A DNA stretch of 64,000 nt from Arcuatula senhousia (taxonomy: Eukaryota; Mollusca; Bivalvia; Mytilida; Mytilidae). A program made the position numbers and the translations under genes. A model generated the notes under the pieces. That model ran no database searches, was not told where the DNA came from, and saw nothing but the letters and a program-made list of their open reading frames with translations. Below, piece by piece: positions 1 to 11,883 of the stretch. The DNA is taken from the NCBI GenBank assembly GCA_963971305.1, contig OZ020307.1, forward strand, positions 10,553,501 to 10,617,500. Direction: 5' to 3'. Position 1 is the first letter of the stretch, and each line of letters starts with the position of its first letter.

Positions 1-1
1 A

Positions 2-55
2 AGTGAAGGATTCATTGAACCAGGCTTGAAAACAATCATTAACTGTGTCTGTAGG
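2..55 (+). CDS. Possible upstream exon of the EF-hand gene (partial)
   Basis: The frame starting at base 2 is open for 18 codons and ends at a GTAAGC donor (56-61) in phase 0. This fits the phase-0 start of the next exon at 319. The short peptide (SEGFIEPGLKTIINC...) could be the second half of an EF-hand. The exon enters from outside the window, so its start is unknown. It is supported only by phase and donor, and could be chance. Confidence 0.35.
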
Positions 56-318
56 GTAAGCAATGGCATGGCCAATATTGCAGAAAGTTCATATAACCAA
101 GATATAGACCTTAGTTGAAATTTCCAAAATTACATGTGTATGAAATGTTGCATAGCAGAACACTTATAATCCAAGAAACGTCATCACTGATCATATTGAA
201 ATAATAAAAAATTTAAGAAAAAGTAGTTTTGTGTGAAAAATTATATGATATTGTATATCTTATCTACATGGTAAGCAATTTAAAGTACCAGTAATTGATC
301 TTTTCAACATTGCATTAG

Positions 319-1577
319 ATTGACTACATGTGGGAGGAGTTACGTAAGGAGTTTGTTGGTATGGATCCTTATGGTACAGGGTATGTCAGTAAGGAGGAAT
401 TCAAAGACGTCCTCACAGAATTATGTGTTCATCTCAGTGAATTCGAAACCAGACAGCTGTGTGATAAATTTGAAATTAGACAAGATGGCAGGTTAGTCAA
501 TAATGTTTTTTGTGATTGATAGATAATATATTTTTTTTAATTAATAGATATGTAACATGTTTGATATCTGAAAGAAAGTACAATGAAAACGTTTATTTTT
601 TCTTCATTAGTTTTTTTATGGATTTCAATGCTACTGATGTGTATTCTTTTTAAATGTTTTTTTTTATATATATTTGCACATGCATTGGTTATTATGTGTG
701 TTAACAGATTGAAGATGGGCACCAAGTCAGTCCACTTTTGGTACTATATTTTGTTAATTGTAATCTAAAATTCCAAAATCTTTTTGAATTTTTGTAGCGA
801 ATGTACAAAGGGAGATAATCTGATTTAACAGTAACTTATGGATAAAATGTCTTACTACATGTATAATGTAATTCATTTATTTATTTCAGGGTATCATATA
901 TTGAGTTTTTGAAGCCATTTGCTCTGAAGAAACAGATGTGGCGCCATGGTAACAACATGTTGGCGTTGTTACAACATCCTCAGCCAGAGATACCGATCGC
1001 TGATATCGTAGAACCACCTCAGAAAGGTTTACATGGAATCACAGCTAAACTAAGACAAAAGGTAACATATCAATCACACAGCTTCCAATGGAATTTAATG
1101 TATCAAAATGAAGAATTATTTAAGAGCGCAACTTTCTTCAAAATATGTGATGGATTTAGATATAAATTTCAAGCAAAGAAGAAAATATAGATATTTTACA
1201 TTGCCATCAGATATCATTCAGGGGAGACAATTAGACTTTAATTTTTCAAAATATAGAGTCCATTATGAAGGAAGGGTGTTAATTGGGCTTTCTCATCTCA
1301 ATTTTATTCTTATGTTGTGTTTATTTTATTGCAGTTGGCAGGAGACTGGAAGAACATTAGAAGAGCATTCAAGAAATTAGACAAACAAAATGACGGATAC
1401 CTCAACGTGAATGAATTCAGATCTGTTCTCAAGTTAGCTAACGTTATATTGGACGAAGAAGAAGTTTACCATGTATTGACTCAGTTTGACAATAACATGT
1501 CTGGTAAAATATCCTATGAAAAATTCATAGATGAAGTTTTAAAACCTCCAACACGACAGAGCGTAAGACAGGTGTAA
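319..1577 (+). CDS. EF-hand calcium-binding protein, EFCAB6-like, C-terminal exons
   Basis: Three exons join in phase: 319-491, 890-1061 and 1335-1577 (TAA stop). All have AG acceptors and GT donors. The peptide has four EF-hand-like loops. Loop 1 (DPYGTGYVSKEE) and loop 3 (DKQNDGYLNVNE) are close to the 12-residue consensus. Loop 2, split by the first intron, starts with Glu instead of Asp (EIRQDGRVSYIE). Loop 4 (DNNMSGKISYEK) ends in Lys where Glu normally coordinates calcium. Loops 2 and 4 may therefore not bind metal. A proline-rich linker (HPQPEIPIADIVEPPQKG) separates the two pairs. Paired EF-hands with proline linkers near 'L-R-x-K' suit EFCAB6 (DJBP), a large ciliary or testis multi-EF-hand protein. 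That family name is inference; another multi-EF-hand protein is possible. The 5' part lies outside the window. Confidence 0.75.
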
Positions 1578-2545
1578 TGCTTGCTGGGAAATAAGACAGA
1601 ATGTTCAATTTTATAATGTGGTTGTATAATGTTTAAAGTGTTTTTCCTAGAGGAATATATTGTAAACCTAAGATATGAGCAAACTGGTATATGAAAATTT
1701 GTTTTGGAAAGTTGAAAAGAAATATTACAAACTTCACAATGTGCTATTCCATGAACATTCATTGGAAATGGGGACTCGTCATAAAATTTGATTTTTTGTT
1801 TGATAAAAAAGCTGTTTTTGAGGTATGGTTGTTAATTGTGTGGAGTCTGATGTTATTGAGCAAATGATCTGTATGAAAGTTTATCTTCATATTTTTTTAT
1901 GTATAACTTATATTTTTATGTATTCTATTTTCATAATTTTATTTTTAATATTCCTTCTTTTTAAAAAATCTATCTTCATTTGTACCATAATAAGTACTGC
2001 CTATCATATCAGTGTATCATTTCGAAAAAACTATAAAAAATTCATTAACATTTTTCTATTACAATTAGATATTTAATATTCATTATTCAAATCTTAAATT
2101 CATGTTTATTGCATTTTTTGTTTTATATCTTCCAGCTACATTTTCTATTGTTTTACAGAAATCACAATGAATTTAGAATAAATTACATGACAGTAGAAAA
2201 TGTAGCCCTACAGAAGAAAATTTGCCCTGACCCCCCAAAACTCGCCCAAATCACTCATATTGCTCAAATCAATGATAAACTATATATCAGTATTATGTAT
2301 TGTGTTATTTATATAGACTGTGATATAAACCTTGTGATATAACAAATCTACTGAAAAGTACATTTATCAGATAATTTACAGGTCATCTGTACTTTAAAAC
2401 CTTTCTCAACCTAAGTGATATACAGTGTACTATTGTTTGTTTTGCCTTTGAATGGTCTGTTTATGTTATTTCTTGTATATTGTTTATTTCAATTCCTGTC
2501 TTTCCGATTGTCAACTTTATTTTCATTTTTATAAATGTTTTTAAC

Positions 2546-2551
2546 AATAAA
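2546..2551 (+). terminator. Candidate polyadenylation signal of the EF-hand gene
   Basis: AATAAA lies about 970 bp past the stop at 1577, followed by a GT/T-rich stretch (TTTGTTGTATG). The sequence between is AT-rich and non-coding and would be the 3' UTR. Other A/T-rich signals occur nearby, so the exact site is uncertain. Confidence 0.35.
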
Positions 2552-2639
2552 TTTGTTGTATGTTTAAATAGAGAACTTTTAATTCATGCCCAGTTACATT
2601 ATTATCCCATATCTGGTTAGCTCAATAATGATAAAATAA

Positions 2640-3400
2640 GTAATGTTGTTTTTGCAGGCCTCTAAAAACTCTTAGTTAAAAGATCAATTACTCTCACAAA
2701 AGCTTGGGAATGGAAATAGCCTGGTAAAAGGCATACCTACATATGGTGTAAATGGTCCATGCCAAGTTTATAAAAGGAGTAGAGCTACGAAGGCTCCAAA
2801 TCGGCCCAAAAATTCAACTTCGGTATACTTGCTTAAAATTGCTATTTTGATGTTCATTAGACTTCATATTTTATAAATTGCAATATTTTTTGGTTTAATT
2901 TTTTATCAACAAGGAGTCGAGTGAGCTAAAATTCAGCATATTTTGTACAAACTCTCGTTTTTTGACAGTTTTCATTGATCTTCATGTATAAATTGGTGAA
3001 AACGAAAATGGCCGCACCCGTCGACCAAAATTATTTTGTGATAAAAATGTGTTTTATAATGTTATAAATTGACTATCAAAAAATTACAATGGTGGACGAA
3101 TGTTGCCAATACTATTTTTGACAAAATATGATGAGAAAACAGTGAAAATGGACAAAAATTAAGAATTATATAATTTATGCCTTGGTTGATATGCCAAGGC
3201 TAGACCTGTGATGTAGATATTTTGTTAAATCTTACATATATGAAAAGTTCAGTTATGCCTTAACTCATTTTGGATCAATTTAAAGAGGAGTTGAAGTAGT
3301 TTTAAAATACGTAAAAATACCGGGCCCATTTGTAGCATTTGTGGCTATACTCTTTTGGTTGCAAAGTGTTATAAAATAAGGTTTTTCTGAAAATTTCTAA
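2640..3400. other. Intergenic, no gene seen
   Basis: AT-rich sequence without splice-compatible open frames. The stretch near 2770-3010 (GAGCTACGAAGGCTCC..., then AAAATGGCCGCACCCG) looks like decayed dispersed repeat, but I cannot set its borders. Confidence 0.3.
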
Positions 3401-3419
3401 GAGAAAAGTCCTGCAACTC

Positions 3420-3917
3420 CCTAAAAAATTTGAAAGTCATAATTTCCTGATAATAAGCACAACACATATGGGGTACTAGCTACATAAAAAGTTTTGTTTA
3501 ATTCTATTCGTTAGTTACAGAGGAGTTGTGCTGACAAGATAATAAGTGAGGATTTTCAATAAATTTCCTAGTTCAAAGGATGGTAATGATAACAAAAAAT
3601 TGAGCATCAATATTCCCTGGTAATATACATAAAGACATACGGTATACTTACTATATACCAAGTTTCATAAAATTCCATACAGTAGTTTCAGAGGAGTTGG
3701 GTAAATGAGTATTTTAGTTCAAAGGGCAATAACTCCCACAAAAAATTGAGGATCAAAATTCCCTGGTAACATGCCCAACTACATGTGATGTTCTTCATAC
3801 GAACCAAGTTTCCCTCAAGTATTTTCAGAGGACTTGTGCTGACAAACTTTGTGATGGACAGACCGACATGACAAAAACAATATGTCTCTCCAACAAAGGA
3901 GGGGAGACATCATTACC
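3420..3917 (-). mobile_element. Hairpin-ended non-autonomous element, GGGGAGAC family
   Basis: Three diverged tandem units of about 150-170 bp each carry a 'cagaggagttgtgctgacaa'-like segment (near 3518, 3690 and 3825). The array ends at a GGACAGACCGACA stretch and an AATATGTCTC...GGAGGGGAGACAT terminus. The reverse complement matches the element at 40414-40830, which starts with a CCCCCACTTTTGTGGGG hairpin followed by GTCCGTCC. This is the layout of bivalve pearl-type or Helentron-derived repeats. No coding capacity is seen. The inner border is approximate. Confidence 0.55.
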
Positions 3918-4208
3918 AAACTGGGATGGTCAATCTAAAATGTCAAACAAGAAAAGACAAAACAAGGAAAATATTCTACCACAGAAGAGGAATTTCAATG
4001 ATCCTGACTTGGTACAGACATTTCAAATAAAATGATGGGTTGAACCAGGTTTTTTGGTGCCAAAACTCTTGCTTCCTTTGAAGGTCAAGTAGTACATGTA
4101 GCACAAAACACAATACATTTGTGAGACAAAATCAGAATAGCAAGAAGATCATTTCAGTACAACAGCAATCTATTTCCTGTTAACTGAATTAAAGATATTT
4201 TTCTACAA

Positions 4209-4224
4209 GTGTGTGTGTGTGTGT
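4209..4224. repeat. Short GT microsatellite
   Basis: Eight GT dinucleotides in a row. Confidence 0.9.
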
Positions 4225-4595
4225 AATGGTATTTAATGTTCTTTTCAATGCAACTGGGCCATATAGAGCAGTCAGTATTTATGGTGGAGGAAATTTAAAA
4301 AATCCCCCTCCCCGTCAAACACAAACAAAAAAAGTTGCACACACAACTAGTATTTTCTGATTCAGTATATTCAACATACTTTTTCATTTCACCTTTGCAG
4401 TTATAGACAGGAATTACAGTGAACTAAATATTTTTGACTATCACTACTGTAACCTCAAGGTGTTGTACAATTTATTGGAATTTTATGCTACTTCCTGATT
4501 TCAATTAGAATATGTATTAGACCACAAAAATCCCCTGGAAGGTTCAATTTAGTTCTTATGAAATAATGTGAAGAAATCATTAACATTATGGTATG

Positions 4596-4935
4596 ATTAG
4601 GTCCCCACCACAAAGTAGTGGTTGTCCTATAGTAATCAAGTCTGTCCACCTGCCCCTAACAAAATAAGTTTTCCACACATTTTTCCATACGCTTGCAGAT
4701 ATTGGGCTGATATTTTATATGTAAGTTAAGTATTTTGAGTTACAAATCAAGTTTATGTTTTGTTCCGGTTGGCTTATTTGATGTGTTAAGTTTTGCAATA
4801 CTCGCAGAATACTTGATTATTATCAAAAGTTTATAGTCTATCCACCATTGACCAAATGTGTCAAAGAGAAATACAGGGTCCATATCTCAACGAGCGGGGC
4901 CCTTATAATTGCTGCAATGTCCCTGATATCCAGTT
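4596..4935 (+). mobile_element. Hairpin-ended non-autonomous element, CTATAGTAATC family, short copy
   Basis: It starts with a hairpin (CCCCACCACAAAGTAGTGG) followed by TCCTATAGTAATCAAGTCTGTCC. It ends with GCGGGGCCCTTATAATTGC...CTGATATCCAGTTG. The same start and end frame the longer copy at 41127-42117. This copy has only about one core unit where the other has five. A 63-codon open frame at 4848-5039 overlaps its end and is not considered a gene. Confidence 0.6.
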
Positions 4936-5931
4936 GTATTATATCTCCAGCATACAAAGTTACTAAGGAACTCTGTCCATCTGTCAATTTTTCTTGTCAA
5001 CGCAACCCCTCTAAGAACTGCAATATTCCATTGGTTTGATAATTCATGTATGTTTGCATCTATTCAGGCCAATTGCTATTTTATATTGTTTTTTGTGTTT
5101 GAACATAATGAGCTTGTTTATTGATGTACCCGGTATTCATTTCAGTTGTTACTCTGAAAATCTGAGTTTGATTTGATAACTGGTACTATTGCTAATGTAT
5201 ATTTACCAATATTTCATGCATGAGTATATAAAAATACTAAGTAGCCTGCCGTCAGAAACAATTGCTGCATTTACAAATTCTGAGAAGTAGTTGTTCAATA
5301 AATTCAACTATCCTGAAAGTACAAATTTTCATAGGTCACTGGTTAGGCAAACCACACAAAATCATTTCCCAGGCAACAAGATTTTTTCTATAGGTTTCTA
5401 AAAAGAATTTGTTAAAACTACAAATTGAGAATCCATGGATATACATCTCATTTCCAACCCACAAAAAATGATGCCAACAAATTTAGGTACGTTCATAGTA
5501 TAATTCTAAACTCAATGGAACAGACAAATTAAGTAACATAGAATAAATAATTTAGTTTTATTTAAAAACATGAACACTTTAACAAGGTCAACGATAATTT
5601 GATTGGTTGTTTTACATTACAGTTGTGATCTGGACACGATTAAAACTACCTGGTACATAATAACTCAAACAAAACAATGTAAACAACATAAGTTCAAAAA
5701 TATTAAACAAAATCAAGATGAAAGATTCTTAGCACTTTTTTTCATCTGTGTAAAAAAACAAACAAAAAAAAACATCAAAACAGGAACAGAAGTATAATAA
5801 ACTTGTTGAATAGGGTCATAATGTGAAAGAGACAAGAACAAATATAACAATTTATCTGAGATAATTTGATTTATCTCCCCTTGGCTTCTAGAAGAAGAAA
5901 AAACAAGTATTGTTTTACATGTATTTCTATA
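4936..5931. other. Intergenic, no gene seen
   Basis: AT-rich unique-looking sequence up to the border of the tandem array. No conserved frame, RNA gene or clear repeat border was found. Confidence 0.4.
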
Positions 5932-6360
5932 GGTTACAATTGCGCATTAGCAAATCCCGGTCACCGGTAAGTTTTTGAACCCAACATAAAGCGTAGGAGA
6001 AAATACAGAAATGATTTCCATTGGTTGATATATTTGTTGTTTCTAAATATAGCACCAAGCAAGCTTTTGGGTAATACTGGCAAAGAAATTCTGAAGTCAC
6101 CTATGCGCTCACAATAATGTAAAAATGTGCAATAAAAATAAAGTTAAAAAAGCACCCCCCTTTTTTCGACCAAAAATTACGCCCATAAACGCCGCACGAA
6201 CCCCATTTTTTTATTGGCTAAAAATAAACATATGCATGTCAACACAAAGGTTCTGTGCCAAAGAAATTAAAATTCGAGTAAGATCTATTTTTAAAAAAAT
6301 CGAAAACCAGGGTACCCCCCTATGGAAAATGCATTGTAAAGCCAATACGCTATTGTAACC
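5932..6360. mobile_element. 429-bp inverted-repeat (MITE-like) segment, five copies
   Basis: The left end reads GGTTACAATTGCGCATTAGC and the right end is the imperfect inverse, GCCAATACGCTATTGTAACC. The inverted termini are about 20 bp with a few mismatches. A TA dinucleotide sits outside each end (5930-5931 and 6361-6362; the last copy is followed by TA at 11557-11558). This suits a TA target duplication such as Tc1/mariner-type elements make. Further copies are 7231-7659, 8530-8958, 9829-10257 and 11128-11556. No transposase is encoded. Superfamily is inferred from ends and TA only. Confidence 0.7.
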
Positions 6361-9300
6361 TAGACGAAAAATGATTTTTTACAATGCACCCTTTGGTTTT
6401 AAACTTTAATCGTTTTGAAAGTGAAAGTTCTATATAAAAACAAGTATTATGACACTCGATCTAAATTTAGACACAAAAAACCAGACTATAGTCTGTTTCT
6501 TTTTTCTACATTACTGAAAATGAAGAGAAAATCGGATGGACACTAAGAATATTTGATAAATCATTATTGCTTCAATAAATGTCGGAACTGTTTTTTGTTT
6601 TATTTTGCATATACAAATACCAAACTTTTAAACACTTTTAAAAATTTAAAATGGGATTTGAAGTAACAACATGACTGAAATTTTGGTTTGTGAAATATGT
6701 CATTTTTACGAAAAATGGGTGTAACACAAAGAATGCAAGCAAAAATATTAATCATGCTGTAAAGTATCACAAACTGTAACCAAGGTCTTGTTTAGATAAA
6801 GGAGTAATTATAAATGCCAAAATTGGTAGGATTTTGGCTGATTTTACTAGGTTATAGTCTGTTTCAAAATATGCTATTTTTCAAATTGCGAAAAATGATA
6901 TTTATTTTTTTATTCAAACCAGTATTTTGAAGTAAACACTCAAAAGCAGAATTCAAACTATGCCCGTTCTTTTGAGTACATATACATCTTCCAAAAAATC
7001 GGCAACAATTTTTACGGCAAGTTAAAACATCTTTGTGAAATACCGTATTTCCTCAAACAACCCTCCAAATTTTTTCGACCTTTTCAAGAAGGGGGTACCT
7101 CTCTTTGATCAGCTCCCCTTGGCGTAAAAGAAAAGATTATTTTCTGCCATTTGTAATATAAACTCAAGTTATAATAAGGTATCTTTTAATGAAGTAAAAG
7201 ATTTTCCCTAATTCATATGTCCAGCGTATAGGTTACAATTGCGCATTAGCAAATCCCGGTCACCGGTAAGTTTTTGAACCCAACATAAAGCGTAGGAGAA
7301 AATACAGAAATGATTTCCATTGGTTGATATATTTGTTGTTTCTAAATATAGCACCAAGCAAGCTTTTGGGTAATACTGGCAAAGAAATTCTGAAGTCACC
7401 TATGCGCTCACAATAATGTAAAAATGTGCAATAAAAATAAAGTTAAAAAAGCACCCCCCTTTTTTCGACCAAAAATTACGCCCATAAACGCCGCACGAAC
7501 CCCATTTTTTTATTGGCTAAAAATAAACATATGCATGTCAACACAAAGGTTCTGTGCCAAAGAAATTAAAATTCGAGTAAGATCTATTTTTAAAAAAATC
7601 GAAAACCAGGGTACCCCCCTATGGAAAATGCATTGTAAAGCCAATACGCTATTGTAACCTAGACGAAAAATGATTTTTTACAATGCACCCTTTGGTTTTA
7701 AACTTTAATCGTTTTGAAAGTGAAAGTTCTATATAAAAACAAGTATTATGACACTCGATCTAAATTTAGACACAAAAAACCAGACTATAGTCTGTTTCTT
7801 TTTTCTACATTACTGAAAATGAAGAGAAAATCGGATGGACACTAAGAATATTTGATAAATCATTATTGCTTCAATAAATGTCGGAACTGTTTTTTGTTTT
7901 ATTTTGCATATACAAATACCAAACTTTTAAACACTTTTAAAAATTTAAAATGGGATTTGAAGTAACAACATGACTGAAATTTTGGTTTGTGAAATATGTC
8001 ATTTTTACGAAAAATGGGTGTAACACAAAGAATGCAAGCAAAAATATTAATCATGCTGTAAAGTATCACAAACTGTAACCAAGGTCTTGTTTAGATAAAG
8101 GAGTAATTATAAATGCCAAAATTGGTAGGATTTTGGCTGATTTTACTAGGTTATAGTCTGTTTCAAAATATGCTATTTTTCAAATTGCGAAAAATGATAT
8201 TTATTTTTTTATTCAAACCAGTATTTTGAAGTAAACACTCAAAAGCAGAATTCAAACTATGCCCGTTCTTTTGAGTACATATACATCTTCCAAAAAATCG
8301 GCAACAATTTTTACGGCAAGTTAAAACATCTTTGTGAAATACCGTATTTCCTCAAACAACCCTCCAAATTTTTTCGACCTTTTCAAGAAGGGGGTACCTC
8401 TCTTTGATCAGCTCCCCTTGGCGTAAAAGAAAAGATTATTTTCTGCCATTTGTAATATAAACTCAAGTTATAATAAGGTATCTTTTAATGAAGTAAAAGA
8501 TTTTCCCTAATTCATATGTCCAGCGTATAGGTTACAATTGCGCATTAGCAAATCCCGGTCACCGGTAAGTTTTTGAACCCAACATAAAGCGTAGGAGAAA
8601 ATACAGAAATGATTTCCATTGGTTGATATATTTGTTGTTTCTAAATATAGCACCAAGCAAGCTTTTGGGTAATACTGGCAAAGAAATTCTGAAGTCACCT
8701 ATGCGCTCACAATAATGTAAAAATGTGCAATAAAAATAAAGTTAAAAAAGCACCCCCCTTTTTTCGACCAAAAATTACGCCCATAAACGCCGCACGAACC
8801 CCATTTTTTTATTGGCTAAAAATAAACATATGCATGTCAACACAAAGGTTCTGTGCCAAAGAAATTAAAATTCGAGTAAGATCTATTTTTAAAAAAATCG
8901 AAAACCAGGGTACCCCCCTATGGAAAATGCATTGTAAAGCCAATACGCTATTGTAACCTAGACGAAAAATGATTTTTTACAATGCACCCTTTGGTTTTAA
9001 ACTTTAATCGTTTTGAAAGTGAAAGTTCTATATAAAAACAAGTATTATGACACTCGATCTAAATTTAGACACAAAAAACCAGACTATAGTCTGTTTCTTT
9101 TTTCTACATTACTGAAAATGAAGAGAAAATCGGATGGACACTAAGAATATTTGATAAATCATTATTGCTTCAATAAATGTCGGAACTGTTTTTTGTTTTA
9201 TTTTGCATATACAAATACCAAACTTTTAAACACTTTTAAAAATTTAAAATGGGATTTGAAGTAACAACATGACTGAAATTTTGGTTTGTGAAATATGTCA

Positions 9301-11556
9301 TTTTTACGAAAAATGGGTGTAACACAAAGAATGCAAGCAAAAATATTAATCATGCTGTAAAGTATCACAAACTGTAACCAAGGTCTTGTTTAGATAAAGG
9401 AGTAATTATAAATGCCAAAATTGGTAGGATTTTGGCTGATTTTACTAGGTTATAGTCTGTTTCAAAATATGCTATTTTTCAAATTGCGAAAAATGATATT
9501 TATTTTTTTATTCAAACCAGTATTTTGAAGTAAACACTCAAAAGCAGAATTCAAACTATGCCCGTTCTTTTGAGTACATATACATCTTCCAAAAAATCGG
9601 CAACAATTTTTACGGCAAGTTAAAACATCTTTGTGAAATACCGTATTTCCTCAAACAACCCTCCAAATTTTTTCGACCTTTTCAAGAAGGGGGTACCTCT
9701 CTTTGATCAGCTCCCCTTGGCGTAAAAGAAAAGATTATTTTCTGCCATTTGTAATATAAACTCAAGTTATAATAAGGTATCTTTTAATGAAGTAAAAGAT
9801 TTTCCCTAATTCATATGTCCAGCGTATAGGTTACAATTGCGCATTAGCAAATCCCGGTCACCGGTAAGTTTTTGAACCCAACATAAAGCGTAGGAGAAAA
9901 TACAGAAATGATTTCCATTGGTTGATATATTTGTTGTTTCTAAATATAGCACCAAGCAAGCTTTTGGGTAATACTGGCAAAGAAATTCTGAAGTCACCTA
10001 TGCGCTCACAATAATGTAAAAATGTGCAATAAAAATAAAGTTAAAAAAGCACCCCCCTTTTTTCGACCAAAAATTACGCCCATAAACGCCGCACGAACCC
10101 CATTTTTTTATTGGCTAAAAATAAACATATGCATGTCAACACAAAGGTTCTGTGCCAAAGAAATTAAAATTCGAGTAAGATCTATTTTTAAAAAAATCGA
10201 AAACCAGGGTACCCCCCTATGGAAAATGCATTGTAAAGCCAATACGCTATTGTAACCTAGACGAAAAATGATTTTTTACAATGCACCCTTTGGTTTTAAA
10301 CTTTAATCGTTTTGAAAGTGAAAGTTCTATATAAAAACAAGTATTATGACACTCGATCTAAATTTAGACACAAAAAACCAGACTATAGTCTGTTTCTTTT
10401 TTCTACATTACTGAAAATGAAGAGAAAATCGGATGGACACTAAGAATATTTGATAAATCATTATTGCTTCAATAAATGTCGGAACTGTTTTTTGTTTTAT
10501 TTTGCATATACAAATACCAAACTTTTAAACACTTTTAAAAATTTAAAATGGGATTTGAAGTAACAACATGACTGAAATTTTGGTTTGTGAAATATGTCAT
10601 TTTTACGAAAAATGGGTGTAACACAAAGAATGCAAGCAAAAATATTAATCATGCTGTAAAGTATCACAAACTGTAACCAAGGTCTTGTTTAGATAAAGGA
10701 GTAATTATAAATGCCAAAATTGGTAGGATTTTGGCTGATTTTACTAGGTTATAGTCTGTTTCAAAATATGCTATTTTTCAAATTGCGAAAAATGATATTT
10801 ATTTTTTTATTCAAACCAGTATTTTGAAGTAAACACTCAAAAGCAGAATTCAAACTATGCCCGTTCTTTTGAGTACATATACATCTTCCAAAAAATCGGC
10901 AACAATTTTTACGGCAAGTTAAAACATCTTTGTGAAATACCGTATTTCCTCAAACAACCCTCCAAATTTTTTCGACCTTTTCAAGAAGGGGGTACCTCTC
11001 TTTGATCAGCTCCCCTTGGCGTAAAAGAAAAGATTATTTTCTGCCATTTGTAATATAAACTCAAGTTATAATAAGGTATCTTTTAATGAAGTAAAAGATT
11101 TTCCCTAATTCATATGTCCAGCGTATAGGTTACAATTGCGCATTAGCAAATCCCGGTCACCGGTAAGTTTTTGAACCCAACATAAAGCGTAGGAGAAAAT
11201 ACAGAAATGATTTCCATTGGTTGATATATTTGTTGTTTCTAAATATAGCACCAAGCAAGCTTTTGGGTAATACTGGCAAAGAAATTCTGAAGTCACCTAT
11301 GCGCTCACAATAATGTAAAAATGTGCAATAAAAATAAAGTTAAAAAAGCACCCCCCTTTTTTCGACCAAAAATTACGCCCATAAACGCCGCACGAACCCC
11401 ATTTTTTTATTGGCTAAAAATAAACATATGCATGTCAACACAAAGGTTCTGTGCCAAAGAAATTAAAATTCGAGTAAGATCTATTTTTAAAAAAATCGAA
11501 AACCAGGGTACCCCCCTATGGAAAATGCATTGTAAAGCCAATACGCTATTGTAACC
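5932..11556. repeat. Tandem array, 1299-bp unit, 4.33 copies
   Basis: GGTTACAATTGCGCATTAGC recurs at 5932, 7231, 8530, 9829 and 11128, exactly 1299 bp apart. The array length is 4 x 1299 + 429 = 5625 bp. Wherever I compared lines the copies were identical, and short open frames recur unchanged in each. The unit is a 429-bp inverted-repeat segment plus an 870-bp AT-rich spacer. The array starts and ends with the 429-bp segment. Each spacer has a 14-bp palindrome (CAGACTATAGTCTG, first at 6483) and a second TATAGTCTGTTTC about 370 bp further on. The repeated 63- and 77-codon frames have no recognisable domains and are probably not genes. The array ends 327 bp beyond the UBXN8 stop codon. Confidence 0.95.
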
Positions 11557-11841
11557 TAGAATTAATAGGGTGTAAAATAAATGTGAAATGCCCTTTATAA
11601 TATAAACTGCATTAACACAGAATATCAAAGCTCACTCATAATAAGTTATAACTATAAATTTTATAAGCATTTTACATATTAAAATAGTGGTTAAAACTAT
11701 AGACTGAGATTAAAAAATGTTGAGGGTATCAAAAAAAAATATTTAATTTTCATCATAGAAAACAATATACCACTTCCACATTCAAGTTTTACATTTTTTT
11801 TTCAATTTCTCTCATTTCCCAGATAAAAGTTAGAAAATGCC

Positions 11842-11847
11842 TTTATT
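11842..11847 (-). terminator. Candidate polyadenylation signal of UBXN8
   Basis: TTTATT on the plus strand is AATAAA on the minus strand, 37 bases past the UBXN8 stop. That would give a very short 3' UTR. The stretch from 11557 to 11883 holds nothing else recognisable. A more distal signal inside the tandem array is possible. Confidence 0.3.
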
Positions 11848-11883
11848 TTTCAGGTGCAGCTCACAGGATGGTGCACAACCATT

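Noticed and set aside
6125..6358. 77-codon and 63-codon open frames repeated in each 1299-bp unit
   Set aside because: Identity between copies is explained by the DNA repeat. No domain and no splice or promoter context supports coding.
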